A stretch of 64,000 bases of DNA from an uncultured Pseudomonadota bacterium (GTDB lineage Bacteria; Pseudomonadota; Gammaproteobacteria; CAJXQU01): assembly GCA_913058255.1 (NCBI GenBank), contig CAJXQU010000001.1, positions 124,001 through 188,000 on the forward strand, in the 5' to 3' direction. The notes below the pieces were generated by a model, which was given only the letters and a program-made list of their open reading frames with translations, was not told the DNA's origin and searched no databases. Within the stretch, counting starts at the first letter, position 1, and each line of letters opens with the position of its first letter. Shown here one piece after another: positions 42,167 through 49,945 of this stretch. Position numbers and translations under genes: made by a program.

Positions 42167-42290
42167 AGTGCGCGAATAATAACAGAGAAAAAGCGCAAGA
42201 AATGGATCGCAGCGAACAAATTCAAGGCGTATTCTAAGAAAATGATAAACGAGAGAAGATTGTTGAGAATATTAGAGGATACTTTGTACC

Positions 42291-43109
42291 ATGTCTGATT
42301 ATGAGCGCGTTGCGGCGGCAATAGAGTTTATTAACGAGCATATTTCTGAACAGCCATCGCTTGATCAGGTTGCTGCACATGTGAATCTGAGCCCTCAGCA
42401 TTTTCAACGCATGTTCAGCCGTTGGGCAGGCATTTCCCCTAAGCGGTTTTTACAGACCCTAACGGTTGAAAATGCAAAGGAACGTCTTGAAAAATCGTCG
42501 ATATGGTCTGTTTCTAATGATTTAGGTTTAAGCAGTTCTGCCCGGCTACATGACCATTTTGTTTCCTTGGAAGGCATCACGCCGGGAGAATACCGTTCAA
42601 AAGGCCAAGGGTTACAGATTTTTTATGGGCTACACGACTCACCTTTTGGTAAATTGTTTATCGCTACCACGTCACGAGGGATCTGTAAGCTTACCTTTCT
42701 TGACCAAGATCAACGACAAACACAGATTGAACAAGCGATAATGGAGCTTGAGCAACAACTAAGCTGTTCAGAAATACAAGAAGAGCAGTCGTTGACGCAA
42801 ACGATAGTCGATAAAATATTCTCGCCTCAACGAGAGAACCTATCCATTGTTGCTGTGGGAACAAATTTTCAGATCAATGTTTGGAAGGCGCTATTGAAAA
42901 TTCCGTTTGGTCAGCTTTGCACCTATGGCCAAATTGCCGAACTCATCAACAAGCCAACCGCATCAAGAGCGGTGGGGAATGCCGTTGGTGCGAACCCGAT
43001 TAGTTTAATCATCCCTTGTCATAGGGTGATCCAAGCGACTGGTGTTATTGGGAATTATCGTTGGGGTAAGACGCGCAAAAAAGCGATGCTAACTTATGAG
43101 GCCCTCTAA
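42291..43109 (+). CDS. Ada-like regulator/O6-alkylguanine methyltransferase, no zinc domain
   Basis: 272 residues in two parts: an AraC-type helix-turn-helix (about 5-95) and an MGMT domain (about 105-270) with the methyl-acceptor motif PCHRVI. The N-terminal Ada zinc domain that accepts methyl from phosphotriesters is missing, so induction must work differently if this protein regulates. Resembles the short Ada type of several gammaproteobacteria. Divergent from queA. Confidence 0.92.
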   Translation: MSDYERVAAAIEFINEHISEQPSLDQVAAHVNLSPQHFQRMFSRWAGISPKRFLQTLTVENAKERLEKSSIWSVSNDLGLSSSARLHDHFVSLEGITPGEYRSKGQGLQIFYGLHDSPFGKLFIATTSRGICKLTFLDQDQRQTQIEQAIMELEQQLSCSEIQEEQSLTQTIVDKIFSPQRENLSIVAVGTNFQINVWKALLKIPFGQLCTYGQIAELINKPTASRAVGNAVGANPISLIIPCHRVIQATGVIGNYRWGKTRKKAMLTYEAL

Positions 43110-43124
43110 GGGATAATTCAGACT

Positions 43125-44282
43125 ATGAAAATGGCATTTTTTAATCTTGGTTTTCGACCTTTCTTTTTGTTTGGAGCCGTATTCGCAGCAATCTCAATAG
43201 CCATTTGGGTCGAGGTTTATAGTGGCAACCTTAGTCAAACCTTTAGCTTTTCATCTCCACTGATCTGGCATGCGCATGAAATGATCTTTGGTTACGGGAT
43301 GGCGATTATTGCTGGGTTTCTACTGACAGCTGTAAGAAATTGGACTGGTGTCCCAACGATCAGCGGTTTGCCGCTATGCCTGTTATTACTTTGCTGGCTG
43401 GTTGCGAGGGTTTTGAGCTTTTTTGATGTGCTTATGCTACAGGCTCTATTCGACAACCTTTTCTTGCTTGGTCTAATGTTCGCCATAGTGATGCCTATTA
43501 TTAAGGTTAAGCATTGGAAAAGCCTTGCTCTCGTATCGAAGATCGCTTTAATTCTGCTGAGTAATCTCATTCTTTATTTTGGTGCAGCGGGTTATATCGA
43601 AGGTGGAGAGCGGATGGGGCTGTACTCAGGACTCTATCTAATCATTGCCATTATCCTTACGTTATCACGTCGAGTAATGCCCTCATTTATCGAGCGTGGC
43701 GTGGGCTACCCTGTTGAAGTAAAAAACCGAGTTTGGTTAGATCGAGCCAGTTTAATACTCTTTTTCTGCTTTTTGATCGCGGATGTCAGCATTCCGAATG
43801 GAACTATGGCGAGTGTGCTTGCTGCAATACTGTTTGTTTTACACACAATGAGACTAAGCGGTTGGTACACAGTAGGCATTTGGAAACAGCCTTTATTGTG
43901 GAGCTTATTTTTTGCGTATGGCTTTTTGATTTTAGGTTTTTTATTAAAAGCACTGGCAGGGTTTACCCATATACTCCCTTCCCTCGCGGTACATGCTTTT
44001 ACCTATGGTGGAATAGGAATAATGACCATTGCCATGATGTCGCGCGTTTCTTTGGGGCACACCGGACGTAATATATATGAACCATCGAGAGCCTTATTTT
44101 GGATGTTTGTGATCATCTGTTCTGGTGCGGTGATTCGTGTCATATTTCCAATTATCAGTAGCTCAAACTATTTGTTTTGGATAAAATGGTCACAGCTTCA
44201 TTGGTTCGCCGCATTTGCTATTTTCATCTTTTTATACACACCGAAACTAACCAGCCCAAGGGTTGATGGAATGCCTGAATGA
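43125..44282 (+). CDS. NnrS family haem/copper membrane protein
   Basis: 385 residues, about twelve hydrophobic segments, opening FNLGFRPFFLFGAVFA with the NnrS motifs WHAHEMIFGYGMAI, the mid-protein RRVMPSFIERG and the C-terminal HAFTYGGIGIMTIAMMSRVSLGHTGR. NnrS proteins protect against nitric oxide stress in denitrifiers. FNR at 32697 could link oxygen to this gene; no FNR box was recognised directly upstream. Overlaps the next gene by 4 bp. Confidence 0.92.
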   Translation: MKMAFFNLGFRPFFLFGAVFAAISIAIWVEVYSGNLSQTFSFSSPLIWHAHEMIFGYGMAIIAGFLLTAVRNWTGVPTISGLPLCLLLLCWLVARVLSFFDVLMLQALFDNLFLLGLMFAIVMPIIKVKHWKSLALVSKIALILLSNLILYFGAAGYIEGGERMGLYSGLYLIIAIILTLSRRVMPSFIERGVGYPVEVKNRVWLDRASLILFFCFLIADVSIPNGTMASVLAAILFVLHTMRLSGWYTVGIWKQPLLWSLFFAYGFLILGFLLKALAGFTHILPSLAVHAFTYGGIGIMTIAMMSRVSLGHTGRNIYEPSRALFWMFVIICSGAVIRVIFPIISSSNYLFWIKWSQLHWFAAFAIFIFLYTPKLTSPRVDGMPE

Positions 44283-44728
44283 GATTGAAAACCTGCTTAT
44301 GGTTAAGTTTTATTGTTGTCATGACAGCATGTTCTGAAAGCAATGATCCCTATCAGGACTATGTGAACGGTGATTACGAAAGCGCGAAGAAACAGCTAAT
44401 ACCATTAGCAGAGAAGAAAGATGTAAAAGCCATGACATACTTAGGCGCGATCCATCAAATTGAAAAAAACTACGAAGAAGCGATAGACCTATACACCAAC
44501 GCGGCGAAACTAAACTATGCCCCCGCGCAATACAATCTAGGGGTCATGATGCACGAAGGTATTGGTGTAGAAAAAAACTTATCTACAGCTTACAGCTGGT
44601 TATTCCTTGCCTTGGAACAAGGCCACACCAAGGCTGGAGAGCAATTAGACAACATGGTGAGCGAGATAACACCAAACCAGATCATGCAAGCGAAAGAATG
44701 GGGAAAAGAACAGATCATCAAACTATAA
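44279..44728 (+). CDS. Sel1-repeat lipoprotein
   Basis: 149 residues with a lipoprotein signal (lipobox MTAC near 18) and about two Sel1 repeats (AMTYLGAIHQIEKNYEEAI, AQYNLGVMMHEGIGVEKN). ATGA overlap with nnrS suggests co-translation. Role unknown; Sel1 proteins usually mediate protein contacts. Confidence 0.82.
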   Translation: MRLKTCLWLSFIVVMTACSESNDPYQDYVNGDYESAKKQLIPLAEKKDVKAMTYLGAIHQIEKNYEEAIDLYTNAAKLNYAPAQYNLGVMMHEGIGVEKNLSTAYSWLFLALEQGHTKAGEQLDNMVSEITPNQIMQAKEWGKEQIIKL

Positions 44729-44775
44729 AAAAGTTCTTTGAAAGCTAGAGCTGCCCATGTACAATCACGCCTCGT

Positions 44776-44860
44776 GCCGGGGTGGCGGAATTGGTAGACG
44801 CGCCGGATTCAAAATCCGGTTTCTTCGGAAGTGCGAGTTCGATTCTCGCCCTCGGCACCA
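44776..44860 (+). tRNA. tRNA-Leu(CAA)
   Basis: 85-nt cloverleaf: acceptor GCCGGGG (44776-44782) pairs with CCTCGGC before ACCA; anticodon stem CCGGA/TCCGG frames the anticodon CAA (TTCAAAA loop); the long variable arm (TTTCTTCGGAAG) is the class II mark of leucine tRNA; T arm is GCGAGTTCGATTCTCGC. The 3' ACCA is encoded. Reads UUG. The 3' end is the attachment site of the element that follows. Confidence 0.95.
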
Positions 44861-44865
44861 TTTCA
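44840..44865 (+). other. attL of the integrated element
   Basis: 26-bp segment covering the tRNA-Leu 3' end, beginning CGATTCTCGCCCTCG and ending GCACCATTTCA. The same run recurs at 55603-55627 with one G missing. The tRNA is intact, so integration kept it functional. Confidence 0.85.
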
Positions 44866-45014
44866 GCGTCTAACACCATCCAGCAACATCCATTCAACCC
44901 AGTAATATCAACGTTTTAAGCCATTCTTACGTCCGCTAGTGTCCAAAGGCATCCATTGCAATCCGAAAACATTGGGGGTGTCTTTGGTGGTACATTCTCA
45001 TAAGGAATATGTTT

Positions 45015-45032
45015 TGGGGGAAAATACCCCCA
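45015..45032 (+). promoter_or_regulatory. Hairpin before the integrase start
   Basis: TGGGGG (45015-45020), loop AAAATA, then CCCCCA (45027-45032), 13 bp before the int ATG at 45045. It could affect integrase translation. Related GGGGGT repeats occur at 44971-44990 and near attR at 55528-55547, where they may be integrase arm sites. Confidence 0.45.
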
Positions 45033-45044
45033 GCAAGTACCCCC

Positions 45045-46265
45045 ATGAAATTAACCGCCACAGCCGTAAAAAATGCCAAGCCTAAAGAGAAGCCTTATAA
45101 GCTGGGTGATGGTGGTGGTATGTTCCTTTTGGTCAATCCAAACGGTAGTAAATATTGGCGGTTAAAATATCGGATCTTAGGTAAAGAGAAGCTACTAGCA
45201 TTGGGGGTATATCCAGATGTTAGCTTGTCAGAGGCGAGACAAGGACGAGATGAAGCTCGGAAGCTATTGGCTAATGATGCTGATCCAAGTGAAATCAAAA
45301 AGGTAACGAAACAAGCCCAACTACTTAACTCCGAAAACAGCTTTGAAGCGATTACGCGTGAATGGCATAAGAAGCAGTCAAATATATGGTCTGACGGTTA
45401 TAGCAAAAAGATACTAGACCGCTTTGAGAAGGATATTTTTCCTCACATAGGCAGCAAGCCAATTAATGAAGTAACGGCTCCTGTGTTGCTCTCAGTGCTT
45501 CGTAGAATAGAAAGTCGCGGGGTGGTTGATACAGCGCATCGCATCCATCAAAACTGTGGCCAAGTGTTTAGATATGCCGTTGTAACGGGCAGAGCTGAAC
45601 GTGATCCTTCCGTAGATCTTAAAGGTGCCCTACCCCCCGTTAATTTAAAGCACCACGCATCAATAACAGAACCAGATCAAGTTGGTGACCTGCTACGTGT
45701 GATTGATAGTTATGAAGGTTTCTTTCCTACGAAGTGTGCCTTACGTATTGCTCCCCTACTCTTTGTTCGACCTGGTGAATTACGTCACGCCGAATGGTCA
45801 GAGTTTGATATAGCCAAGGCAGAGTGGCGCATACCTGCCAGTAAAATGAAGATGAAAGAACAGCATATCGTCCCGTTGTCTGTTCAAGCTCTTGCCATAC
45901 TCGAAGAATTGCACCCTCTGACAGGCTCAGGACGATACCTATTTCCCAGTATTAGGACCAATAGAAAACCGATGTCAGAAAACACCATTAACGGGGCACT
46001 GAGAAGGCTAGGCTATACAAAAGAAGAAATGACAGGCCACGGCTTTAGAAGCATGGCCTCAACGCTCCTGAATGAGCAGGGGTTCAATAAGGACTGGATA
46101 GAAAGGCAACTAGCTCATGCTGAAAGAGACAACGTTAGAGCGGCTTACAACTACGCTGAGTATTTACCGGAACGTAAAAAGATGATGCAACAATGGGCTG
46201 ATTATTTGGATAGCTTACGAAATGAAAAGAAAGTAGTAACAGGCATATTTAACCAGACTGGTTGA
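45045..46265 (+). CDS. int: Tyrosine recombinase, P4-type integrase
   Basis: 406 residues. N-terminal DUF4102 domain (MKLTATAVKNAKPKEKPY), core-binding domain (about 95-190) and catalytic domain with R in FVRPGELRHAEW, H-x-x-R in GHGFRSMAS, HAERDNV and the nucleophile tyrosine in AAYNYAEYLPERK. The frame is open from 45009, but the ATG at 45045 gives the standard start. It lies directly next to attL, oriented into the element. Confidence 0.95.
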   Translation: MKLTATAVKNAKPKEKPYKLGDGGGMFLLVNPNGSKYWRLKYRILGKEKLLALGVYPDVSLSEARQGRDEARKLLANDADPSEIKKVTKQAQLLNSENSFEAITREWHKKQSNIWSDGYSKKILDRFEKDIFPHIGSKPINEVTAPVLLSVLRRIESRGVVDTAHRIHQNCGQVFRYAVVTGRAERDPSVDLKGALPPVNLKHHASITEPDQVGDLLRVIDSYEGFFPTKCALRIAPLLFVRPGELRHAEWSEFDIAKAEWRIPASKMKMKEQHIVPLSVQALAILEELHPLTGSGRYLFPSIRTNRKPMSENTINGALRRLGYTKEEMTGHGFRSMASTLLNEQGFNKDWIERQLAHAERDNVRAAYNYAEYLPERKKMMQQWADYLDSLRNEKKVVTGIFNQTG

Positions 46266-46333
46266 AGTGCTTATTTTTAACGGGAATGAAAGGTGTTCGA
46301 GCACCAGCCATCCCCTAACCATCAAGACCTACT

Positions 46334-46666
46334 AAGGAGGTCATAATGACTGATATAAATAGTAACATTCAATCTGTAATCCCTGTAAGCGAAGATCTTC
46401 GTAAGTTAAAGGGGGTCATTACGGACATGGATTGTCTCTCTCAAGAAGGGCTAGCTGAGATTGAAGCTGTCACCAGATTGGTTCTGAGAGTTATGGAGTC
46501 CCCTAACGTTAATGAAAGTGACCATGGTTATATCATCCATGCTTTACACTCTATACGAAAAAAGGCTGATGACACGATGAACTATATAAACTATCAAGCT
46601 GAAAGTGTTAGTTGTAATTGGAGAAACGAAGTCGCTCAGAAAAGGTCTCAAGGAATTCATTCATGA
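46334..46666 (+). CDS. Hypothetical island protein
   Basis: The coding part starts at ATG 46346, 106 residues; AAGGAGGT at 46334-46341 is a perfect ribosome site and is included. Mostly helical and acidic (DLRKLKGVITDMDCLSQEGL, IIHALHSIRKKADDTM). No family recognised. Similar short helical genes often follow P4-type integrases. The stop overlaps the next ATG (ATGA). Confidence 0.7.
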   Translation, partial: KEVIMTDINSNIQSVIPVSEDLRKLKGVITDMDCLSQEGLAEIEAVTRLVLRVMESPNVNESDHGYIIHALHSIRKKADDTMNYINYQAESVSCNWRNEVAQKRSQGIHS

Positions 46667-46899
46667 AAACATCAAATACTTTGACTGAACAAACAAAGGA
46701 GCCGAAATATACTCTTAGCGATATGGTCGATCCGATCTATCAAGCACGAGCTGTCGCTAAATTATTTCAAGAGTTCTATTTTGAGGCTGATGATAGCACT
46801 TTCAAAAAATCCCTAACTAAGGATGATGTTTTTAATATAGTTATGGTGATGGATAATTATCTAGAAAGAATAGAGAACATTCGAGCGGAGTTAGATTAA
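46663..46899 (+). CDS. Hypothetical island protein
   Basis: 78 residues from ATG 46663 with AAGGA just upstream; an earlier in-frame TTG (46618) is less likely. Helical and charged (MVDPIYQARAVAKLFQEF, DNYLERIENIRAEL). Coupled to the previous gene. Family not recognised. Confidence 0.65.
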   Translation: MKTSNTLTEQTKEPKYTLSDMVDPIYQARAVAKLFQEFYFEADDSTFKKSLTKDDVFNIVMVMDNYLERIENIRAELD

Positions 46900-46937
46900 T
46901 GGCTAGTTATCGAATTCAATAAACTAAGCAAATCACG

Positions 46938-46987
46938 AAGCCTAGGGTAGCTCCTGAACGGGCGGAGTCCTTCACCGCCTTGGCTTG
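46938..46987. repeat. GC-rich dyad before the 47.0-kb gene
   Basis: GGCGG (46961-46965) pairs with CCGCC (46975-46979), and GAAGCC with GGCTT outside it. It could be a weak terminator or an operator. The short spacer to the next ribosome site is A/T-rich. Confidence 0.35.
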
Positions 46988-47022
46988 GTTTCTTAATTGA
47001 AGGATCGTTGAAGGGCGGGAAT

Positions 47023-48279
47023 ATGAGTGAATCAGAAACAGTAAAACTATTTTTTAATCATATTGTTGCATATCAAATAGAACCCGGCGTAGCGGAAATA
47101 TACAACGTTGGTGAAGCTCAGGTACCAAAAGAGTCCGCCGAACTACTTATGTTTATCGATGGTGTTGATTCAAAAAAAAGAAGTTTAGATGACCAACCAT
47201 GGGTACCAGTAAAAGATAAATGTTACACACATAGTCAATTATTGGCCTGTAAAGAAATAACATTAACTAGTGAAAAGAATAATATTCCATGCTTCGCAAA
47301 AGAAGTTGCTTTATCAATGACGGATGATAGGCCCCGTATTGTCCAATCTTATGTTGATGCCATAGTAAAAACCCCTGAAGAGTTTTGGGTTGAGAAAGAA
47401 AACCTGTGTAAAACAGAAAAGTGTCCATCAGGGCATGAATGGAGCTTTCAATATAAATATTATACAGATGTTATGCGTGAACTCGCATCAAAACACTATA
47501 AGAAATCTTTAGCTGAGTTGGATTTAGAAGAAGACTTATCAGGCGGTGATCAATACTCTGATACCGCATTTCATGAACTTCTTAAATACCATGAGGTATG
47601 GGCTCCCCATACAGCACTACTTTTACTTTGTGGACTTCAGCCTAGGGGAGCGATTAATTATCGTAGCAACCAATCCTACAGCTCAGATGTCATACGTTTA
47701 AAAGATAATCTTTGGAGGGGCGAGGAAAGTAATCAGTTTAATGATTTTGGGAACATATCTGTCGAAGATAACTTCTTAAGTTTTAAATCCGTTTGTTTCT
47801 CATGCGAAGATAAACATCTAATAAGTAAAAATCCTGAAGCTGTTGAGGTTCGCAAAGAAACGATAAGAGAAGCCAAGTTAAATGTTGAGAAATTAATTGA
47901 GTACTGGGAAGCAAGAGCTAATCCGGATGACCGCCTTACACCTCAAGAATATGTTGATTGGGCCTCATCAAAAGGACATGAGATCCATTGGTTGGATTGG
48001 GCTATTGAAAAAGGGCTCCTTCAACAACCTAAGGGTATAAAAGAAAATGAATTACTCGAGGTTAAAGAACATCATGAGTCAGATTATCTTATCTATTTGA
48101 GGCAAGCGGCTAGAATTTTCTGGGGAAACATTGCTGAGGATGATAAGACTAATCATCCAAGTAATAAAAATGTGAGCGACTGGCTGGTAGAGCAAGGTTT
48201 ATCTAGAACGCTTGGAAATAGTGGCGCTACTATAATTAGGCCTGATTGGGCTCATATTGGAAGAAAGCCAGATCAGTAG
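47023..48279 (+). CDS. Large hypothetical island protein
   Basis: 418 residues from ATG 47023 (AAGGGCGGG upstream); an in-frame TTG at 47008 is an alternative. The middle holds HEVWAPHTALLLLCGLQPRG and SPEEYVDWASSKG-like text (TPQEYVDWASSKGHEIHW, AIEKGLL), a pattern seen in uncharacterised island and prophage proteins. The C-terminus (HPSNKNVSDWLVEQGLSRTL) resembles a small helix-turn-helix. No enzyme motif found. A strong terminator follows. Confidence 0.75.
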   Translation: MSESETVKLFFNHIVAYQIEPGVAEIYNVGEAQVPKESAELLMFIDGVDSKKRSLDDQPWVPVKDKCYTHSQLLACKEITLTSEKNNIPCFAKEVALSMTDDRPRIVQSYVDAIVKTPEEFWVEKENLCKTEKCPSGHEWSFQYKYYTDVMRELASKHYKKSLAELDLEEDLSGGDQYSDTAFHELLKYHEVWAPHTALLLLCGLQPRGAINYRSNQSYSSDVIRLKDNLWRGEESNQFNDFGNISVEDNFLSFKSVCFSCEDKHLISKNPEAVEVRKETIREAKLNVEKLIEYWEARANPDDRLTPQEYVDWASSKGHEIHWLDWAIEKGLLQQPKGIKENELLEVKEHHESDYLIYLRQAARIFWGNIAEDDKTNHPSNKNVSDWLVEQGLSRTLGNSGATIIRPDWAHIGRKPDQ

Positions 48280-48283
48280 TTAT

Positions 48284-48325
48284 GGGTGACACCTTTAATG
48301 GTGAACCCCTTTTAATTTTTTTCTT
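48284..48325 (+). terminator. Rho-independent terminator
   Basis: Stem GGGT-GA-CACC (48284-48293), loop TTTAAT, then GGTG-A-ACCC (48300-48308), followed by CTTTTAATTTTTTT. Ends the transcript of the integrase-side genes. Confidence 0.85.
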
Positions 48326-48376
48326 AAATTAATCAATACAAGATTGCACTGTTTCTAATTAAACGAGAGCAATCAA

Positions 48377-48553
48377 ATGAATCTATTACCTGTTCCGGCA
48401 ATCATTCCGGTTAGCCGTTCTTCTTGGTGGAATGGTGTCAAGACTGGCAAGTATCCAAAACCTCAGAAGCTTGGAGCCAATACAACTGTTTGGACAGTTA
48501 AATCAATTCGAAAGCTGATTGAAAAAATAGAAAGCGGAGATGGTTATGAGTAA
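48377..48553 (+). CDS. AlpA-like small regulator
   Basis: 58 residues: PAIIPVSRSSWWNGVKTGKY then PKPQKLGANTTVWTVKSIR. This is the AlpA/MerR-like helix-turn-helix found in P4-type islands, where it activates int or morphogenesis genes. It starts the second transcript, after the terminator, and overlaps the next start by 14 bp. Short, but the match to the family is good. Confidence 0.8.
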   Translation: MNLLPVPAIIPVSRSSWWNGVKTGKYPKPQKLGANTTVWTVKSIRKLIEKIESGDGYE

Positions 48554-48842
48554 CTTTCCTCCAAGAAGTTTTAGGGTATTGGATAAGAAGTCAAAGTTTT
48601 ACCGTATCCTTTCCAGTCTCGTTCGTGGTGAGGCTATCAGCCTCAACAATACTGGTAAACAAGCACCTGATCACAGCCTCCATTGTACGTTGATGTCGAT
48701 TGAAAGAATGGGTATAGAGTTGGAAAGAGGCTCACAAATCATCCTGAGTCTTGATGGTAAACAAAGAAGGACGATAAGACGTTACTGGTTAGATGATTAC
48801 AACTTGCTCAAAGCCCAAAGTATTATGGGGATGAGCAGATGA
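48540..48842 (+). CDS. Small helix-turn-helix-like protein A (tandem paralogue)
   Basis: 100 residues; start ATG 48540 or 48546. The central block KFYRILSSLVRGEAISLNN...DHSLHCTLMSIERMGIELER and the ending RRYWLDDYNLLKAQSI recur in the next gene (48839). Looks like a winged-helix fold used in phages and islands. Function unknown. Confidence 0.72.
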   Translation: MVMSNFPPRSFRVLDKKSKFYRILSSLVRGEAISLNNTGKQAPDHSLHCTLMSIERMGIELERGSQIILSLDGKQRRTIRRYWLDDYNLLKAQSIMGMSR

Positions 48843-49174
48843 AAGATAAATCGACCACCACTCCTAGAGTGGCAGCCAATTTCAAAACGCAACGCAATTA
48901 TACACCGGTCATCAAAAAGGATACAAAGCTATATCACGTCCTTTCTGAGCTTTCTCAAGGCAAGTCATTAAACATGCTCGAGGCAGTGAAAAAGCTATCT
49001 GATTATTCGCTTCATACGACAATCAGTTCTATTGAATATCTGGGAATACATGTTCAAAGAAAGTTCGAGATAGTCTCCAGTCCTTATGGAAATAAAACCA
49101 CACGAGCCAAACGATATTGGTTAGATGAGCTCAACCAGCATAAAGCACGGAAGATTGTAGAGGCTGCGTTATGA
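48839..49174 (+). CDS. Small helix-turn-helix-like protein B (tandem paralogue)
   Basis: 111 residues with KLYHVLSELSQGKSLNML, DYSLHTTISSIEYLGIHVQ and RYWLDELNQHKARKI, aligning along its full length with the preceding gene. Start overlaps that gene's stop (ATGA). A duplication that has since diverged. Confidence 0.72.
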   Translation: MKDKSTTTPRVAANFKTQRNYTPVIKKDTKLYHVLSELSQGKSLNMLEAVKKLSDYSLHTTISSIEYLGIHVQRKFEIVSSPYGNKTTRAKRYWLDELNQHKARKIVEAAL

Positions 49175-49410
49175 GGTGCTTCAGAGCTATATCCGGAAGA
49201 AAAGGATATGCAAATTATACAACTTTTACAGGAGGCTTCTTTCATTGTCTTCATTGGAGCCAAGGGCAACTTGAGCAGCATGAACTGATCAAGATTGAGA
49301 AACAATATGCGGGTGAGAAGAAAGCTCAGGTTGTAGCTGAAATCAGCTGTGAAGGTGTTCGCATGATCCTAAATGGCAGTGTCAGGAAGGTGAGTCTTGT
49401 CGAAGCGTAA
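49171..49410 (+). CDS. Hypothetical island protein
   Basis: 79 residues in ATGA overlap with the previous gene, so probably translated. Its C-terminal half (VVAEISCEGVRMILNGSVRKVS) looks like small beta strands. No family recognised. Confidence 0.5.
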   Translation: MRCFRAISGRKGYANYTTFTGGFFHCLHWSQGQLEQHELIKIEKQYAGEKKAQVVAEISCEGVRMILNGSVRKVSLVEA

Positions 49411-49903
49411 ACAAGCACAGGTTTACCCTGGCGGTTTCGTTATGCTCTACAGGCATTATACAAGCTCACCGGCTTATAGAGACCTTAAGCCTCCCGCTAA
49501 AGTATTGCTCTTAGAGTTTTTAGAGAGCTGCTTTCCTCAAGAGAGAAATGGGCGTCTGAGTATCTCTGTAAAGAATGCTGCTGAAAAACTCAATGTTTCA
49601 AAGCCAACGGCTATTAGAGCTTTTAATGAATTAGCTGAACACGGCTTTATTGTCTTAGTAAATGGTGAGCGTTGGCAGGAGAGGAAAGCACGTGAGTGGC
49701 GATTAACAATAATGCCTTGCAATGGTCGTGAGCCATCAAATGAATGGGAGCAGTGGAATTCTGAAAGTCCCGCTTTAGACGATTCAAAAAAAATCTACGG
49801 GTCAACATTTGTACCCAGTCTGGTAAAGAAACCTACCCAGCACTGGTCAAAAAACGTACCCAGAGAGAAGAATAGTGCAATTCAGCCAACGAACAATCAA
49901 TAA
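49397..49903 (+). CDS. Winged-helix protein, candidate replication initiator
   Basis: 168 residues from TTG 49397 with AAGG upstream. N-terminal winged helix (FVMLYRHYTSSPAYRDLKP, SISVKNAAEKLNVSKPTAIR). This type is common in islands and prophages. The C-terminal coding region (49800-49860) contains three 16-bp repeats and a fourth lies after the stop, at 22-23-bp spacing for the first three. That arrangement resembles an initiator gene with its own iterons. A repressor is the alternative. Confidence 0.7.
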   Translation: MSKRKQAQVYPGGFVMLYRHYTSSPAYRDLKPPAKVLLLEFLESCFPQERNGRLSISVKNAAEKLNVSKPTAIRAFNELAEHGFIVLVNGERWQERKAREWRLTIMPCNGREPSNEWEQWNSESPALDDSKKIYGSTFVPSLVKKPTQHWSKNVPREKNSAIQPTNNQ

Positions 49904-49945
49904 CTTACAGCCATTTTTGTTATTTCTCTGGTCAACATTTGTACC
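49800..49945. repeat. 16-bp iteron-like array
   Basis: GGTCAACATTTGTACC at 49800-49815 and an identical copy at 49930-49945; variants GGTAAAGAAACCTACC at 49822-49837 and GGTCAAAAAACGTACC at 49845-49860. First three are spaced 22 and 23 bp, which is not a codon multiple, so they are DNA sites and not a protein repeat. The ends GGT and ACC are constant. An A/T-rich stretch follows (49945-50040). Confidence 0.75.
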
